Shown here piece after piece: positions 1-7,203 of a DNA stretch of 8,753 bases. Position 1 is the stretch's first letter. Every line of letters starts with the position of its first letter. The notes below the pieces were generated by a model, which did no database searches, was not told where the DNA came from, and saw only the letters and a list, made by a program, of their open reading frames with translations. The position numbers and the translations under genes are program-made. This DNA is from Actinomycetota bacterium (GTDB taxonomy: Bacteria; Actinomycetota; Actinomycetes; S36-B12), in NCBI GenBank assembly GCA_009702725.1, contig WLHM01000040.1, forward strand, positions 1-8,753. The letters run 5' to 3'.

Positions 1-384
1 ATTCGCCCGAGATTAGAGAATAAACATGTTGAAAAGTGGGCCGAACGACTTCGCATTCGCGGAGCTACACCACTTAAAGCTGCTGGAGCCCTTTCCGGGG
101 GAAACCAGCAAAAGATACTTTTTGCGCGCTGGCTTGAGTACCCACCAAAGGTTCTAGTGTTGGTCGAGCCGACCCGCGGAATGGACGTTGGCGCGAAAAG
201 TGATGTGCTCAGAATTGTCGAACAGGCAGCCAAGGACGGAGTCGCGGTGCTAGTCGCGTCGAGTGAGCCTGAAACAGTTCTAGCCTTCGCCCAGCGAGTC
301 GTGGTCGCCAAACGCGGGAGAATTGTGGCCGAGTTTTCTGGGACCGCCATTTCCAAACGCGACCTTTTGGAGCTTGGCCACTAA
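1..384 (+). CDS. Sugar ABC transporter ATP-binding protein (RbsA/XylG/MglA type), C-terminal part only
   Basis: This is the last 127 residues of a double-cassette ATPase that powers sugar import; the start lies left of the window and frame 1 is open from base 1. The ABC signature LSGGNQQK is at visible residues 31-38. It is followed by the Walker B/D-loop segment VLVLVEPTRGMDVGAK at residues 51-66, which is diagnostic for the second cassette of the RbsA/MglA family. The H-loop position reads ASSEPE, and SSE in place of a histidine is normal for this cassette. The oddity is the Walker B aspartate: the family has LDEPTRG, but here codon 163-165 is GTC (Val), while the following catalytic Glu is intact. 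The permease gene follows after 71 nt and is its expected membrane partner. The family assignment is very secure; the transported sugar is unknown. Confidence 0.95.
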   Translation: MRPRLENKHVEKWAERLRIRGATPLKAAGALSGGNQQKILFARWLEYPPKVLVLVEPTRGMDVGAKSDVLRIVEQAAKDGVAVLVASSEPETVLAFAQRVVVAKRGRIVAEFSGTAISKRDLLELGH

Positions 385-455
385 ACAAATTCTAAATCGA
401 ATTACGACGGCACGCTAAGACCGGCAGAGGAATCCCCGCGAGGAAGGTAACCGAA

Positions 456-1616
456 ATGGGCGCGACGATCAGCACAAGTGAGGCTAACAAGAGCGGTATG
501 TCGGGTTTGAAATTGAAGCTCGAGAGGAACATCACGTTCCTTGGGCCACTTGCCACACTTTTTTTACTGGTCGCCCTGTTTGCAATTTTGGCACCGGGCA
601 CCTTCTTGTCGTCCGGCAACATCGTAAACGTCTTGTCACAGGTATCGGTCCTCGCGATTTTGGCCGCCGGCCTAACCTTCGTGCTGCTTCTTGGACAGAT
701 GGACCTATCTGTTGCTGCTGTCGCGGTACTTGCCGGCATGGTTTCCGCGGTGATCTACTCGGGAATGCCAATGAGCCTGCCGTTCCTTGGCGATATCTAC
801 TTTGGAGCGGGTAATCAATGGATTGCCGTACTAATAGCGGCAATTGTGGCGATCCTCATGGGCTTGTTGAGCGGTGTACTCACGGCCCGCTTCGGTATTC
901 CAAGTTTCATCGGCACCCTTGGAGTATTGGAGATGGCGCGGGGCCTGGCGTTCTACTGGTCCGACGGGCAAAATGTCTATGACATTATGCCCCTGAGCAC
1001 CACCCTTGGAGAGTCCTTCATCGGACCGATCCCAGTCATTGTGCTCGTTGCAGCGGCGACCCTTCTCGTGGGACACATCGTCCTGACTTGGACCCGCTTC
1101 GGCCGCTATGTCTACATGTGTGGGGCCAACCCGAAAGCGGCCCAACTTTCCGGGGTCCCCGTGCGCAGAGTCACCATCGCGGTTTTCGTCATCTCAGGGT
1201 TACTTGCTGGATTCGGCGGCCTTGTGCTGATGGGCCGGGTGGGCTCCGCTCAGGCCACCTCGGGCGATAACCTGCTTTTGCCGGCGATCGCGGCTGTTGT
1301 CCTTGGCGGTACTTCACTTTTTGGTGGGGTCGGCAGCATGAAACATACCGCTGTTGGGCTGCTGTTGTACGGTGTGCTCAACAACGGCCTGGACCAACTA
1401 GACATGAATATCTACCTCAAGCCATTTGCTAGAGGGGCATTCCTCCTAGCTGCCATTGCGCTAAATATTGCTGCCCTAAGAATTGCTAGCCGTGCACAAA
1501 CCCGAGGAGATATCGGTAATATCCACGACGAAACAAATGCGCTGATAAACGAGCCAATCCCACACACCACAGCACCGATGCCCGAATCAAATACGAATGA
1601 AATGGAGTCACGATGA
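456..1616 (+). CDS. Sugar ABC transporter permease (RbsC/XylH/AraH type)
   Basis: This is a 386-residue inner-membrane permease of the branched-chain amino acid/ribose (BPD_transp_2) class, which forms the sugar channel driven by the upstream ATPase. Hydrophobic segments lie at about 26-48, 58-80, 83-102, 121-143, 150-167, 189-211, 238-260, 272-290, 296-311 and 324-343. The cytoplasmic coupling region GRYVYMCGANPKAAQLSG (216-233) and the run AIAAVVLGGTSLFGG (277-291) are family hallmarks. The ATG at 456 is favoured because AGGAAGG at 441-447 stands 8 nt upstream. The last 40 or so residues are a hydrophilic tail beyond the final membrane segment, longer than I expect for RbsC. The stop overlaps the next start as ATGA, pointing to translational coupling with the dehydrogenase. 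No periplasmic binding protein is seen in the window; it is probably encoded to the left. Confidence 0.95.
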   Translation: MGATISTSEANKSGMSGLKLKLERNITFLGPLATLFLLVALFAILAPGTFLSSGNIVNVLSQVSVLAILAAGLTFVLLLGQMDLSVAAVAVLAGMVSAVIYSGMPMSLPFLGDIYFGAGNQWIAVLIAAIVAILMGLLSGVLTARFGIPSFIGTLGVLEMARGLAFYWSDGQNVYDIMPLSTTLGESFIGPIPVIVLVAAATLLVGHIVLTWTRFGRYVYMCGANPKAAQLSGVPVRRVTIAVFVISGLLAGFGGLVLMGRVGSAQATSGDNLLLPAIAAVVLGGTSLFGGVGSMKHTAVGLLLYGVLNNGLDQLDMNIYLKPFARGAFLLAAIALNIAALRIASRAQTRGDIGNIHDETNALINEPIPHTTAPMPESNTNEMESR

Positions 1617-2620
1617 TTGAGACAAAAGCAATCCTGATTGGCGAGAAGCACCGCGGGGTTAGTGTCGGCACCTTGACACTGCCTGACCTGGGCCCCCACG
1701 ACGTCCTAGTTGCCTCCCGCGTGGTTGGGATCTGCCGATCTGATATCGAACTTCGTGACGGACACCTCGAGCACATCTTGGAGATCGACTACCCGATCGT
1801 CCCCGGCCATGAGTGGAGCGGGCAGGTTGTTGAAGTTGGCTCCGCAGTCTCAAAGGTAAAAGCAGGTGACCGAGTAGTTGGTGAGTGCCTAATTACTTCA
1901 CATGACTGGTTTGGCTGCAATGTGCACGGCGCCGGATCCGAGCTCTTCATCTCACCTGACTCGGTATTGCACAAGTTGCCTGACACCGTAGATGACGTGA
2001 TGGGGGCCATCGTTGAGCCCTTCACCATTGCCTTCCGGGCAATTAGAGCGGCCGGGCGCTGCGATGCCGGCGATGTTGTTGCGGTGATCGGCGGCGGCAT
2101 GATTGGCCAGTGTGCGGCAGCTATCTGCCACGCAAACGGTGCCGAAGTTGTGATGCTTGAACCTCGGGAGAATCGCCGCGCCAAAGCCATCGAGCTTGGC
2201 TCCGATCATGCCATCGACCCGGGCGCCGTGGGTAACCTAGAAACTTGGTTCATGGAAAATCTCGGTGTGCCAGGGCCGAACTTGGTTATTGAAGCATCAG
2301 GTGCGCCAGCCGGCTTGGCCTTAGCGATTGATGTTGCAGCTTTTGAAACTCGCGTTGTCATGATCGGCATCACCGGTACCTCAGCAATATCGGCACCACT
2401 CAACCAGATCCAAGCCAAGAACCTAGTCATTACCGGTGTGACCGGGTCACCGGGTGTTTGGCCTGCTGCACTTCGCTTCATTGGCAGGGCGGGCATCGAC
2501 CTAAGGAGTTTGGTCACCTCTACCTTCGATTTCGAGAATGCAACTGACGCATTCGATGCGGTTGAAAACCCAGACAGCATGAAGGTCCACCTACGGCCAT
2601 CGAATGGCGGCGTAAAGTGA
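1613..2620 (+). CDS. Zinc-type medium-chain alcohol dehydrogenase (sorbitol/threonine dehydrogenase-like)
   Basis: This is a 335-residue cytoplasmic enzyme of the MDR superfamily, expected to oxidise a secondary alcohol or polyol to a ketone with NAD(P)+. The GroES-like catalytic domain spans about 1-145. Likely catalytic zinc ligands are Cys41 (GICRSD), His66 and Glu67 (VPGHEW), plus Glu135 (VEPF), as in the sorbitol dehydrogenase branch. The Rossmann fold begins at VAVIGGGMIG (156-165), with an acidic residue at the end of the second strand (MLEPRENR), suggesting NAD preference. The usual four-cysteine structural zinc lobe after GDRVV is missing: the chain runs directly through GECLITSHDWFGCNVHGAGSE. 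The ATG at 1613 has GGAG at 1604-1607 and overlaps the permease stop; its own stop overlaps the next gene. Family assignment is secure; the substrate is unknown, though the transporter context suggests an imported sugar or polyol. Confidence 0.9.
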   Translation: MIETKAILIGEKHRGVSVGTLTLPDLGPHDVLVASRVVGICRSDIELRDGHLEHILEIDYPIVPGHEWSGQVVEVGSAVSKVKAGDRVVGECLITSHDWFGCNVHGAGSELFISPDSVLHKLPDTVDDVMGAIVEPFTIAFRAIRAAGRCDAGDVVAVIGGGMIGQCAAAICHANGAEVVMLEPRENRRAKAIELGSDHAIDPGAVGNLETWFMENLGVPGPNLVIEASGAPAGLALAIDVAAFETRVVMIGITGTSAISAPLNQIQAKNLVITGVTGSPGVWPAALRFIGRAGIDLRSLVTSTFDFENATDAFDAVENPDSMKVHLRPSNGGVK

Positions 2621-3672
2621 GCAAGACAGCAATCGTCATTGGATCCGAGGGCCTTATTGGCACCTACCTTCGTGATGAGTTAATCGCAGAAGGCTGGAAT
2701 GTCATCGGCATCGCGCGTAGGGCTTCAACTCTCGATCATGCGCAGTACACGCACGTATCCGTCGATCTGCTGGACCGTGATGCAACCTTTAGTGCCCTTG
2801 CACCATTCAAAGACATTACCCATGCCTATTTTGCCGGGTTCACGTGGCGAGAGACGAAAGTTGCTGAACTCGAAGCCAACGTGGCACTTCTTGTCAACAG
2901 CATCGAAGCCGTGGAAGCTGCATCACCTGGGCTAGAGCATGTTTGTTTATTCGAAGGTGGAAAGTGGTACGGATGCCACGTTCACGCGTTTAAGACCCCG
3001 GCATATGAAGACGACCTTCGGGTAATGCCACCGCTCTTCTACTATGACCAGCAAGATTACCTAAGCGATCGTCAAGCCGACGTTTCATGGACTTGGTCCG
3101 CGCTACGGCCCGAGGGCGTCGGCGGTGTTTCGGTTAGCACTCCGCATAACTTCGTTCAGGTGGCACTGATCTATGCGGTTATCTGCAAAGAACTCGGTCT
3201 GCCTCTGCGATTCCCTGGTCACCCTGAATGCCGTGACGCACTTTATGAAATGACTGATGCTCGACTGCTGGCTCGATCCGCGATACACGTCAGCACAACG
3301 CCCGAATGCGCCTCTGAGGCGTACAACGTGACCAACGGAGATGCTTTCCGTTGGGGTCACATGTTCGGGTACATCGCTAACCTCATGAAGATGGATTACA
3401 TCGGCACGCAAACCATGAAGTTGACCGAAATGATGGCCGACAAGGGCCCACTCTGGGAACGCATTGTGGCCGAGTATGACCTCGCCCCGTTCCGCCTAGA
3501 CGAGTTAGCCTTTTGGGAGGCCGGGGACGGCATCTTCAGCCAAGACTGGGATAACGTTCGAAGCATAATTAAGCTGCGCAAGACCGGCTTTAATGACTGC
3601 ATCGATTCACGCGACATGGTGTCTGACATCCATGAGGAAATGATTCGCCGAAGGATGATTCCGCGATACTGA
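2617..3672 (+). CDS. PRISE-type short-chain dehydrogenase/reductase, first copy
   Basis: This is a 351-residue atypical extended SDR resembling progesterone 5-beta-reductase/iridoid synthase enzymes, which reduce activated C=C bonds of enones with NADPH. The nucleotide-binding glycines are G9-x-x-G12-x-x-G15, and the ARR at 33-35 fits an NADPH 2'-phosphate site. Instead of YxxxK it has the PRISE pattern: a lysine in GGKWYG (Lys116) and a tyrosine in LFYYDQQD (Tyr142/143). Further family marks are the LRPEGVGG region (163-170), AVICKELGLPLRFPG (187-201) and the YNVTNGDAFRW segment (236-246). The start is GTG at 2617, overlapping the previous stop by 4 nt, with only a weak ribosome-binding site, so translation is probably coupled. 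The neighbouring downstream gene is a paralogue. It could act on a keto-sugar or on an enone; databases may simply call it a NAD-dependent epimerase. The fold is certain, the reaction is inferred. Confidence 0.88.
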   Translation: MSKTAIVIGSEGLIGTYLRDELIAEGWNVIGIARRASTLDHAQYTHVSVDLLDRDATFSALAPFKDITHAYFAGFTWRETKVAELEANVALLVNSIEAVEAASPGLEHVCLFEGGKWYGCHVHAFKTPAYEDDLRVMPPLFYYDQQDYLSDRQADVSWTWSALRPEGVGGVSVSTPHNFVQVALIYAVICKELGLPLRFPGHPECRDALYEMTDARLLARSAIHVSTTPECASEAYNVTNGDAFRWGHMFGYIANLMKMDYIGTQTMKLTEMMADKGPLWERIVAEYDLAPFRLDELAFWEAGDGIFSQDWDNVRSIIKLRKTGFNDCIDSRDMVSDIHEEMIRRRMIPRY

Positions 3673-3724
3673 GTACCACCAAGCTAGAGCCATTTCTGTT
3701 TTTCGAAGACTGAAAGGAACCCGC

Positions 3725-4777
3725 ATGCCCAGTTCAAGATCGGTAGCAGTTGTAGGTGCGGCAGGAACTATTGGGCAAGCAGTAGTAGAAGAGTTTGTGG
3801 AGCACGGCTATTCAGTCACGGCAATGGCGCGGCGTAAGTCTTACTGGCCAACTACCGCTGCCTACGAGAGCGTTGACCTGTGGGACAAGCAGGCAACCAT
3901 AGAAAGCTTTAAACGAGTTGGATCGCACGACCTTCTCGTTTTTGCCGCCTACCAGGATGGCCCAGATGTCGGAGGGATAGTCGGCCCAAACGTCGAACTG
4001 ATGAAGAACACCCTCGATGCAGCCGTAGCTGCAGATTGGAATGTTGAGCACGTAACCTTGTACCAAGGCGGCAAGTACTACGGAGCCCACATCGGCCCTT
4101 TTAAGACACCGGCCAAAGAAACCGACCCCCGAATACCTGGGCCGAATTTTTACTACGATCAGCAAGATCTCTTAGAACAACGTGCTGCCCTCGATGGGTT
4201 CGCCTACAGCATCTTTCGGCCAGAAGCGGTCTGTGGGATAGCCCCAGGTAATCCGCTGAACCTATTCCTAATAATTGCCGCCTACGGCGCGATCTGCCGC
4301 GAGCTGGGGATGCCGATGCGTTTCCCCGGCACTAAAGCGGCGTACGAGTCGCTGTATCAGGTAACAGACGCCGGCCTACTTGCTCGCGCGACGGTCTGGG
4401 GCACCGAGAGCCCAAATGCACGCGACCAGGCCTTCAATATCGCCAATGGCGATCACATCCGCTGGAAGGATTTCTGGCCGGTAATTGCCAACATGCTGGG
4501 AGTAGATCCAGGCACCCCGCACCACTTCTCTCTCGCGGACCGAATGAGCGGTTACGGTGACGTCTGGGCCCAAATCGTGGAGAAATACTCCCTAACCGAT
4601 ACCCCCTTCAATCAGATTGCCAACTGGGCCTTCGGTGACTTCATCTTGGGTAACGGCTATGACAATGTTTTCAGCATGGTCAAACTCCGCCAGGCTGGCT
4701 TCAACGAGCATATGGATACCGAACTTATGTTCCAAAATCTTTTTGCGAGGCTCAGGGTTGAACGGCTAATTCCCTAG
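3725..4777 (+). CDS. PRISE-type short-chain dehydrogenase/reductase, second copy
   Basis: This 350-residue protein is collinear with the preceding gene and shares its distinctive motifs, so the pair arose by duplication. The Rossmann glycines are G11-x-x-G14-x-x-G17 and ARR is at 35-37. The likely catalytic lysine is Lys117 (GGKYYG) and the tyrosine is in NFYYDQQD (Tyr143/144). GPFKTPA at 124-130, FRPEAVCGIAPGNPLN (164-179) and AICRELGMPMRFPG (189-202) are closer to the plant PRISE consensus (GPFE, NFYY, RPxxIxGxSPxSxxN) than the first copy is. This copy may therefore keep the more ancestral substrate pocket. The ATG at 3725 has AAAGGA at 3713-3718 with 6 nt spacing. The 52-nt gap before it shows no terminator. 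The expected activity is NADPH-dependent reduction of an enone or carbonyl intermediate; the substrate is unknown. Confidence 0.88.
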   Translation: MPSSRSVAVVGAAGTIGQAVVEEFVEHGYSVTAMARRKSYWPTTAAYESVDLWDKQATIESFKRVGSHDLLVFAAYQDGPDVGGIVGPNVELMKNTLDAAVAADWNVEHVTLYQGGKYYGAHIGPFKTPAKETDPRIPGPNFYYDQQDLLEQRAALDGFAYSIFRPEAVCGIAPGNPLNLFLIIAAYGAICRELGMPMRFPGTKAAYESLYQVTDAGLLARATVWGTESPNARDQAFNIANGDHIRWKDFWPVIANMLGVDPGTPHHFSLADRMSGYGDVWAQIVEKYSLTDTPFNQIANWAFGDFILGNGYDNVFSMVKLRQAGFNEHMDTELMFQNLFARLRVERLIP

Positions 4778-4844
4778 AAAATCGACCGCCGGAACCGCTA
4801 TTATCGCACGATTCTTATGACTGATTACGTATTTCAAATTCCAT

Positions 4845-4849
4845 GGAGG
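4845..4849 (+). promoter_or_regulatory. Ribosome-binding site that decides the start of the EthD-domain gene
   Basis: GGAGG lies 5 nt before the ATG at 4855. The upstream in-frame ATG at 4843 would put this Shine-Dalgarno inside the coding region and has no such site of its own, so 4855 is the better start. Confidence 0.7.
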
Positions 4850-4854
4850 ATGCT

Positions 4855-5763
4855 ATGACTGCCGCCTATTCGGGTCGCGACGATAAAATTGACACCCTTT
4901 TCTACACCCCACTTAAGAAGCGATCCGGCTTGACCTTGGAGCAGTTTTACCTCTATTGGAAAGACGCACACGGGCCACTATGTGCACGGCTGCCTGGATT
5001 GTGGCAGTACAAGCAATTTCACTTATTTCACGACGAAGGCGGCATCTGGCCACCACCACCGGGCGTCGAGTCGGTTACTCCAGATGACGAGCAACTCGAC
5101 GGCATAGCCGAATTGACCTTCACGAGCCCCGACAATCGCCAAGCCTGGGTCGATGCCGGATTGCCCTTGATGATTGATGAACAAAACTGCTTCAATGAAA
5201 CCATTGGTTACCTAGTAACCGACAAAAGATCTAAGACGTACGTTGACGGCATTACCAATGACATTCCAAACGGTTTTGTCGGAGTCGCCCGCTACCACGT
5301 GCTACTAAAGCGTCGCTGGGATATCTCACTTGAGGATTTCAGGTCATTCTTGACGCAGACTTTTGCTCCAAATGTCGCCGCCAGCGAGCTGGTTGTGAAA
5401 TTCCGTCTTCACCAACTGGATGAATACACCAAGCCCGCCCCACCAGCGCCCAACGTATTCCACGAGCCCAGCAAAGAGCGCCAACTCCATGCGGCATTTG
5501 AAATCGCCTTCAAGACTCGCCTTGAACTCGGCCTATTTCTCAAGTCTGCCGAATACGCCAAAGCAACCGCCGGTATGGGTGACTTCGTTCGGCAGATGAG
5601 TGTCTTTGCCGAGCACGCTGCGTACTCACTTGTTGAAGATGGGTCAGCAACCTTGATGGGTCAACGCAGCCCTTCTGTCGCCAAGACCATTACCGACGCC
5701 GGAGCCGTTAGCAATCTCAACGATGACGTGGTGCAACTGATGTTCGGTGCCGCTCCAAACTAA
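4855..5763 (+). CDS. EthD-domain protein with a degenerate second copy (dimeric alpha-beta barrel fold)
   Basis: This is a 302-residue protein counted from the ATG at 4855; an in-frame ATG at 4843 would add four residues. Residues about 13-122 match the EthD/DABB pattern: a first strand IDTLFYTPLKKR, then SGLTLEQFYLYWKDAHGPL with His39 in the conserved HGP, then LPGLWQYKQFH, and an F/W-rich second half (AELTFTSPDNRQAW). Residues about 142-258 repeat the layout (VGVARYHVLLKRRWDISLEDFRSFL) but lack the HGP histidine. This suggests a pseudo-dimer with one active half. No signal peptide or membrane segment is seen, so it is probably cytoplasmic. EthD-type folds act as small-molecule isomerases, cyclases, decarboxylases or accessory proteins; named EthD accompanies ether degradation. 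As the last gene of the sugar/PRISE cluster it probably handles a pathway intermediate. The 77-nt gap upstream has no clear terminator. Its stop is 7 nt from the end of the convergent helicase. Confidence 0.8.
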   Translation: MTAAYSGRDDKIDTLFYTPLKKRSGLTLEQFYLYWKDAHGPLCARLPGLWQYKQFHLFHDEGGIWPPPPGVESVTPDDEQLDGIAELTFTSPDNRQAWVDAGLPLMIDEQNCFNETIGYLVTDKRSKTYVDGITNDIPNGFVGVARYHVLLKRRWDISLEDFRSFLTQTFAPNVAASELVVKFRLHQLDEYTKPAPPAPNVFHEPSKERQLHAAFEIAFKTRLELGLFLKSAEYAKATAGMGDFVRQMSVFAEHAAYSLVEDGSATLMGQRSPSVAKTITDAGAVSNLNDDVVQLMFGAAPN

Positions 5764-5770
5764 AGGCTGG

Positions 5771-7111
5771 CTAGCGACCTTTGCCAAAACTTCGGGCAGC
5801 CTGCCTAGAACGCCCTCCCGGCTGAGCCGGGGGACGCGTATTGCCTCTTGAGGATGACCTTGATGGGGCTGCCGCCCGCGGCGCGGTCGAACCTGGGTGC
5901 ACCGCGATTCCTTCCCAGGTGGCAGTGACTCCCGCCTTCTTTAGCAACATGCGAACCTCTGCAGCTTGCTCAGGAGTGGCGATGGTGACCACCTGGCCGG
6001 CAGCACCCGCGCGCGCGGTGCGGCCGGATCGATGCACATAGGCCTTGTGCTCCATGGGGGGATCAGCGTGCACCACCAGTGGCACATCGTCGACGTGGAT
6101 ACCGCGCGCGGCAATATCGGTCGCAACGAGCGCTGTCGCCTTACCACTGGAAAATGCGGCGAGATTTCGTTCGCGGGCATTTTGTGACAAGTTCCCGTGG
6201 AGATCTACCGCGCCAACCCCGGCGGCCTCCAACTTCTTGGCCAGTTGCTTGGCTCGATGCTTGGTGCGCGTGAACACCACCACTCGACCTTCGCGAGCCA
6301 TTTTGGCAATCTCCCGAAGGCGATCACCCTCTTCGACCACAAGTACCCGATGCTCGAGTAAAGTTGGTGCCTCGATCGCGGCCGCATGTGAAACTGGGCG
6401 TTCTAAGTAACGCGAAATAAGGGTGTCTACTCCCCCGGCCAAAGTTGCCGAGAACAACATGCGTTGCCCACCCGCAGGTGTCTTATCAAGAATACGCTTC
6501 ACCATTGGCAAAAACCCTTGGTCGGCCATGTGGTCGGCTTCGTCCAAGACGCAGATCTCAATGCGGTCCAGCGACACATCGCCTTGCTTCATGTGATCAA
6601 GTAATCGTCCGGGGCAGGCAACGACAATCTCGACGCCGTCAGCGAATGCTTTTCGCTGAGCTCCATGGGTGACCCCACCAAAGACTGTGACAGTCGACAT
6701 CTTGTAGGCCGCGGCTAGTGGAGCGATCACTGCAGCAACTTGTGTTGCTAGTTCACGTGTCGGAACAAGAACAAGTGCCCGCGGGCGCCCACGCATCGGC
6801 GCCACCTGCTTGGCAGCTAGCCGCGCAACCAGCGGCAGCGCAAAAGCTAGGGTTTTGCCCGACCCGGTTTGCCCTTGGCCAAGGACATCGCGGCCGGCTA
6901 GTGAGTCTGGCAGCGTTGCCTCTTGGATCGGGAACGGTTCAGTTACACCTTGGGCCGCCAGTAACTGCACGAGTTTCTCGGGCACGCCGAGTACGGCGAA
7001 TCGGTTTCCGGCGATATCTATATGTGGCACATGTTTGGGTGCTGGTGCACTCGGTGCTTTGGCATCGTGGTGCGGTGCTTTGACTTTGTTGGCCGCAGAG
7101 CCACTTGCCAC
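5771..7111 (-). CDS. DEAD-box ATP-dependent RNA helicase (RhlE-like)
   Basis: This is a 446-residue cytoplasmic RNA helicase from GTG 7111, or 471 residues if translation starts at ATT 7184-7186. All core motifs are present: Q motif (PFPIQ, Gln63), motif I GQTGSGKT (80-87), Ia PTRELA (117-122), GG (145-146), Ib CPGR (166-169), II DEAD (190-193), III SAT (221-223), IV VVFTRTK (278-284), V TDIAARGIHV (331-340) and VI HRSGRTARAG (360-369). The C-terminal 40 residues are a low-complexity Arg/Ser/Ala/Gly tail ending SFGKGR, typical of RNA-binding tails. Such enzymes remodel rRNA or mRNA and are often cold-induced. GTG 7111 has no Shine-Dalgarno, whereas an in-frame ATT 25 codons upstream has a strong one; that extension would add a basic segment with RRRR. 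The gene is not part of the sugar cluster. Confidence 0.95.
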   Translation of the reverse strand: MASGSAANKVKAPHHDAKAPSAPAPKHVPHIDIAGNRFAVLGVPEKLVQLLAAQGVTEPFPIQEATLPDSLAGRDVLGQGQTGSGKTLAFALPLVARLAAKQVAPMRGRPRALVLVPTRELATQVAAVIAPLAAAYKMSTVTVFGGVTHGAQRKAFADGVEIVVACPGRLLDHMKQGDVSLDRIEICVLDEADHMADQGFLPMVKRILDKTPAGGQRMLFSATLAGGVDTLISRYLERPVSHAAAIEAPTLLEHRVLVVEEGDRLREIAKMAREGRVVVFTRTKHRAKQLAKKLEAAGVGAVDLHGNLSQNARERNLAAFSSGKATALVATDIAARGIHVDDVPLVVHADPPMEHKAYVHRSGRTARAGAAGQVVTIATPEQAAEVRMLLKKAGVTATWEGIAVHPGSTAPRAAAPSRSSSRGNTRPPAQPGGRSRQAARSFGKGR

Positions 7112-7192
7112 CGCCGGTTTGCTGGGCCGTCGTCGTCGGTTGCCGCTACCTATTGATGGGGTGCGGGCAGTTTGTGATGAAGAAATTAGGTA

Positions 7193-7198
7193 CTCCTT
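7193..7198 (-). promoter_or_regulatory. Strong Shine-Dalgarno upstream of the helicase, facing an AUU codon
   Basis: On the - strand AAGGAG is followed by a 6-nt spacer (TACCTA) and then ATT at 7186-7184, which is in frame with the helicase. No ATG, GTG or TTG exists in this frame between this site and GTG 7111. Either translation begins at AUU, or the site is fortuitous. Confidence 0.5.
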
Positions 7199-7203
7199 GA
7201 GAA

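Noticed and set aside
1789..2580. Several - strand ORFs of 85-133 codons across the dehydrogenase gene
   Set aside because: They are shadows of a gene with clear MDR motifs; their translations are low-complexity and match nothing recognisable.
4778..4854. TATTAT at 4799-4804 as an internal promoter for the EthD-domain gene
   Set aside because: No -35-like hexamer stands at 16-18 bp, and AT-rich hexamers are expected by chance in this spacer. Readthrough from the upstream genes explains expression equally well.
5762..5782. AAAGG/CCTTT inverted repeat spanning the convergent stop codons
   Set aside because: The stem is only 5 bp with an 11-nt loop and no T-tract, too weak to call a bidirectional terminator.
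5815..5833. GC-rich hairpin (CCCGGC-TGA-GCCGGG with two flanking pairs) near the convergent gene ends, as a terminator
   Set aside because: It lies inside the helicase coding sequence, encodes part of the Arg/Pro/Gly-rich tail, and no T-run follows on either strand. It is probably a by-product of GC-rich low-complexity codons.
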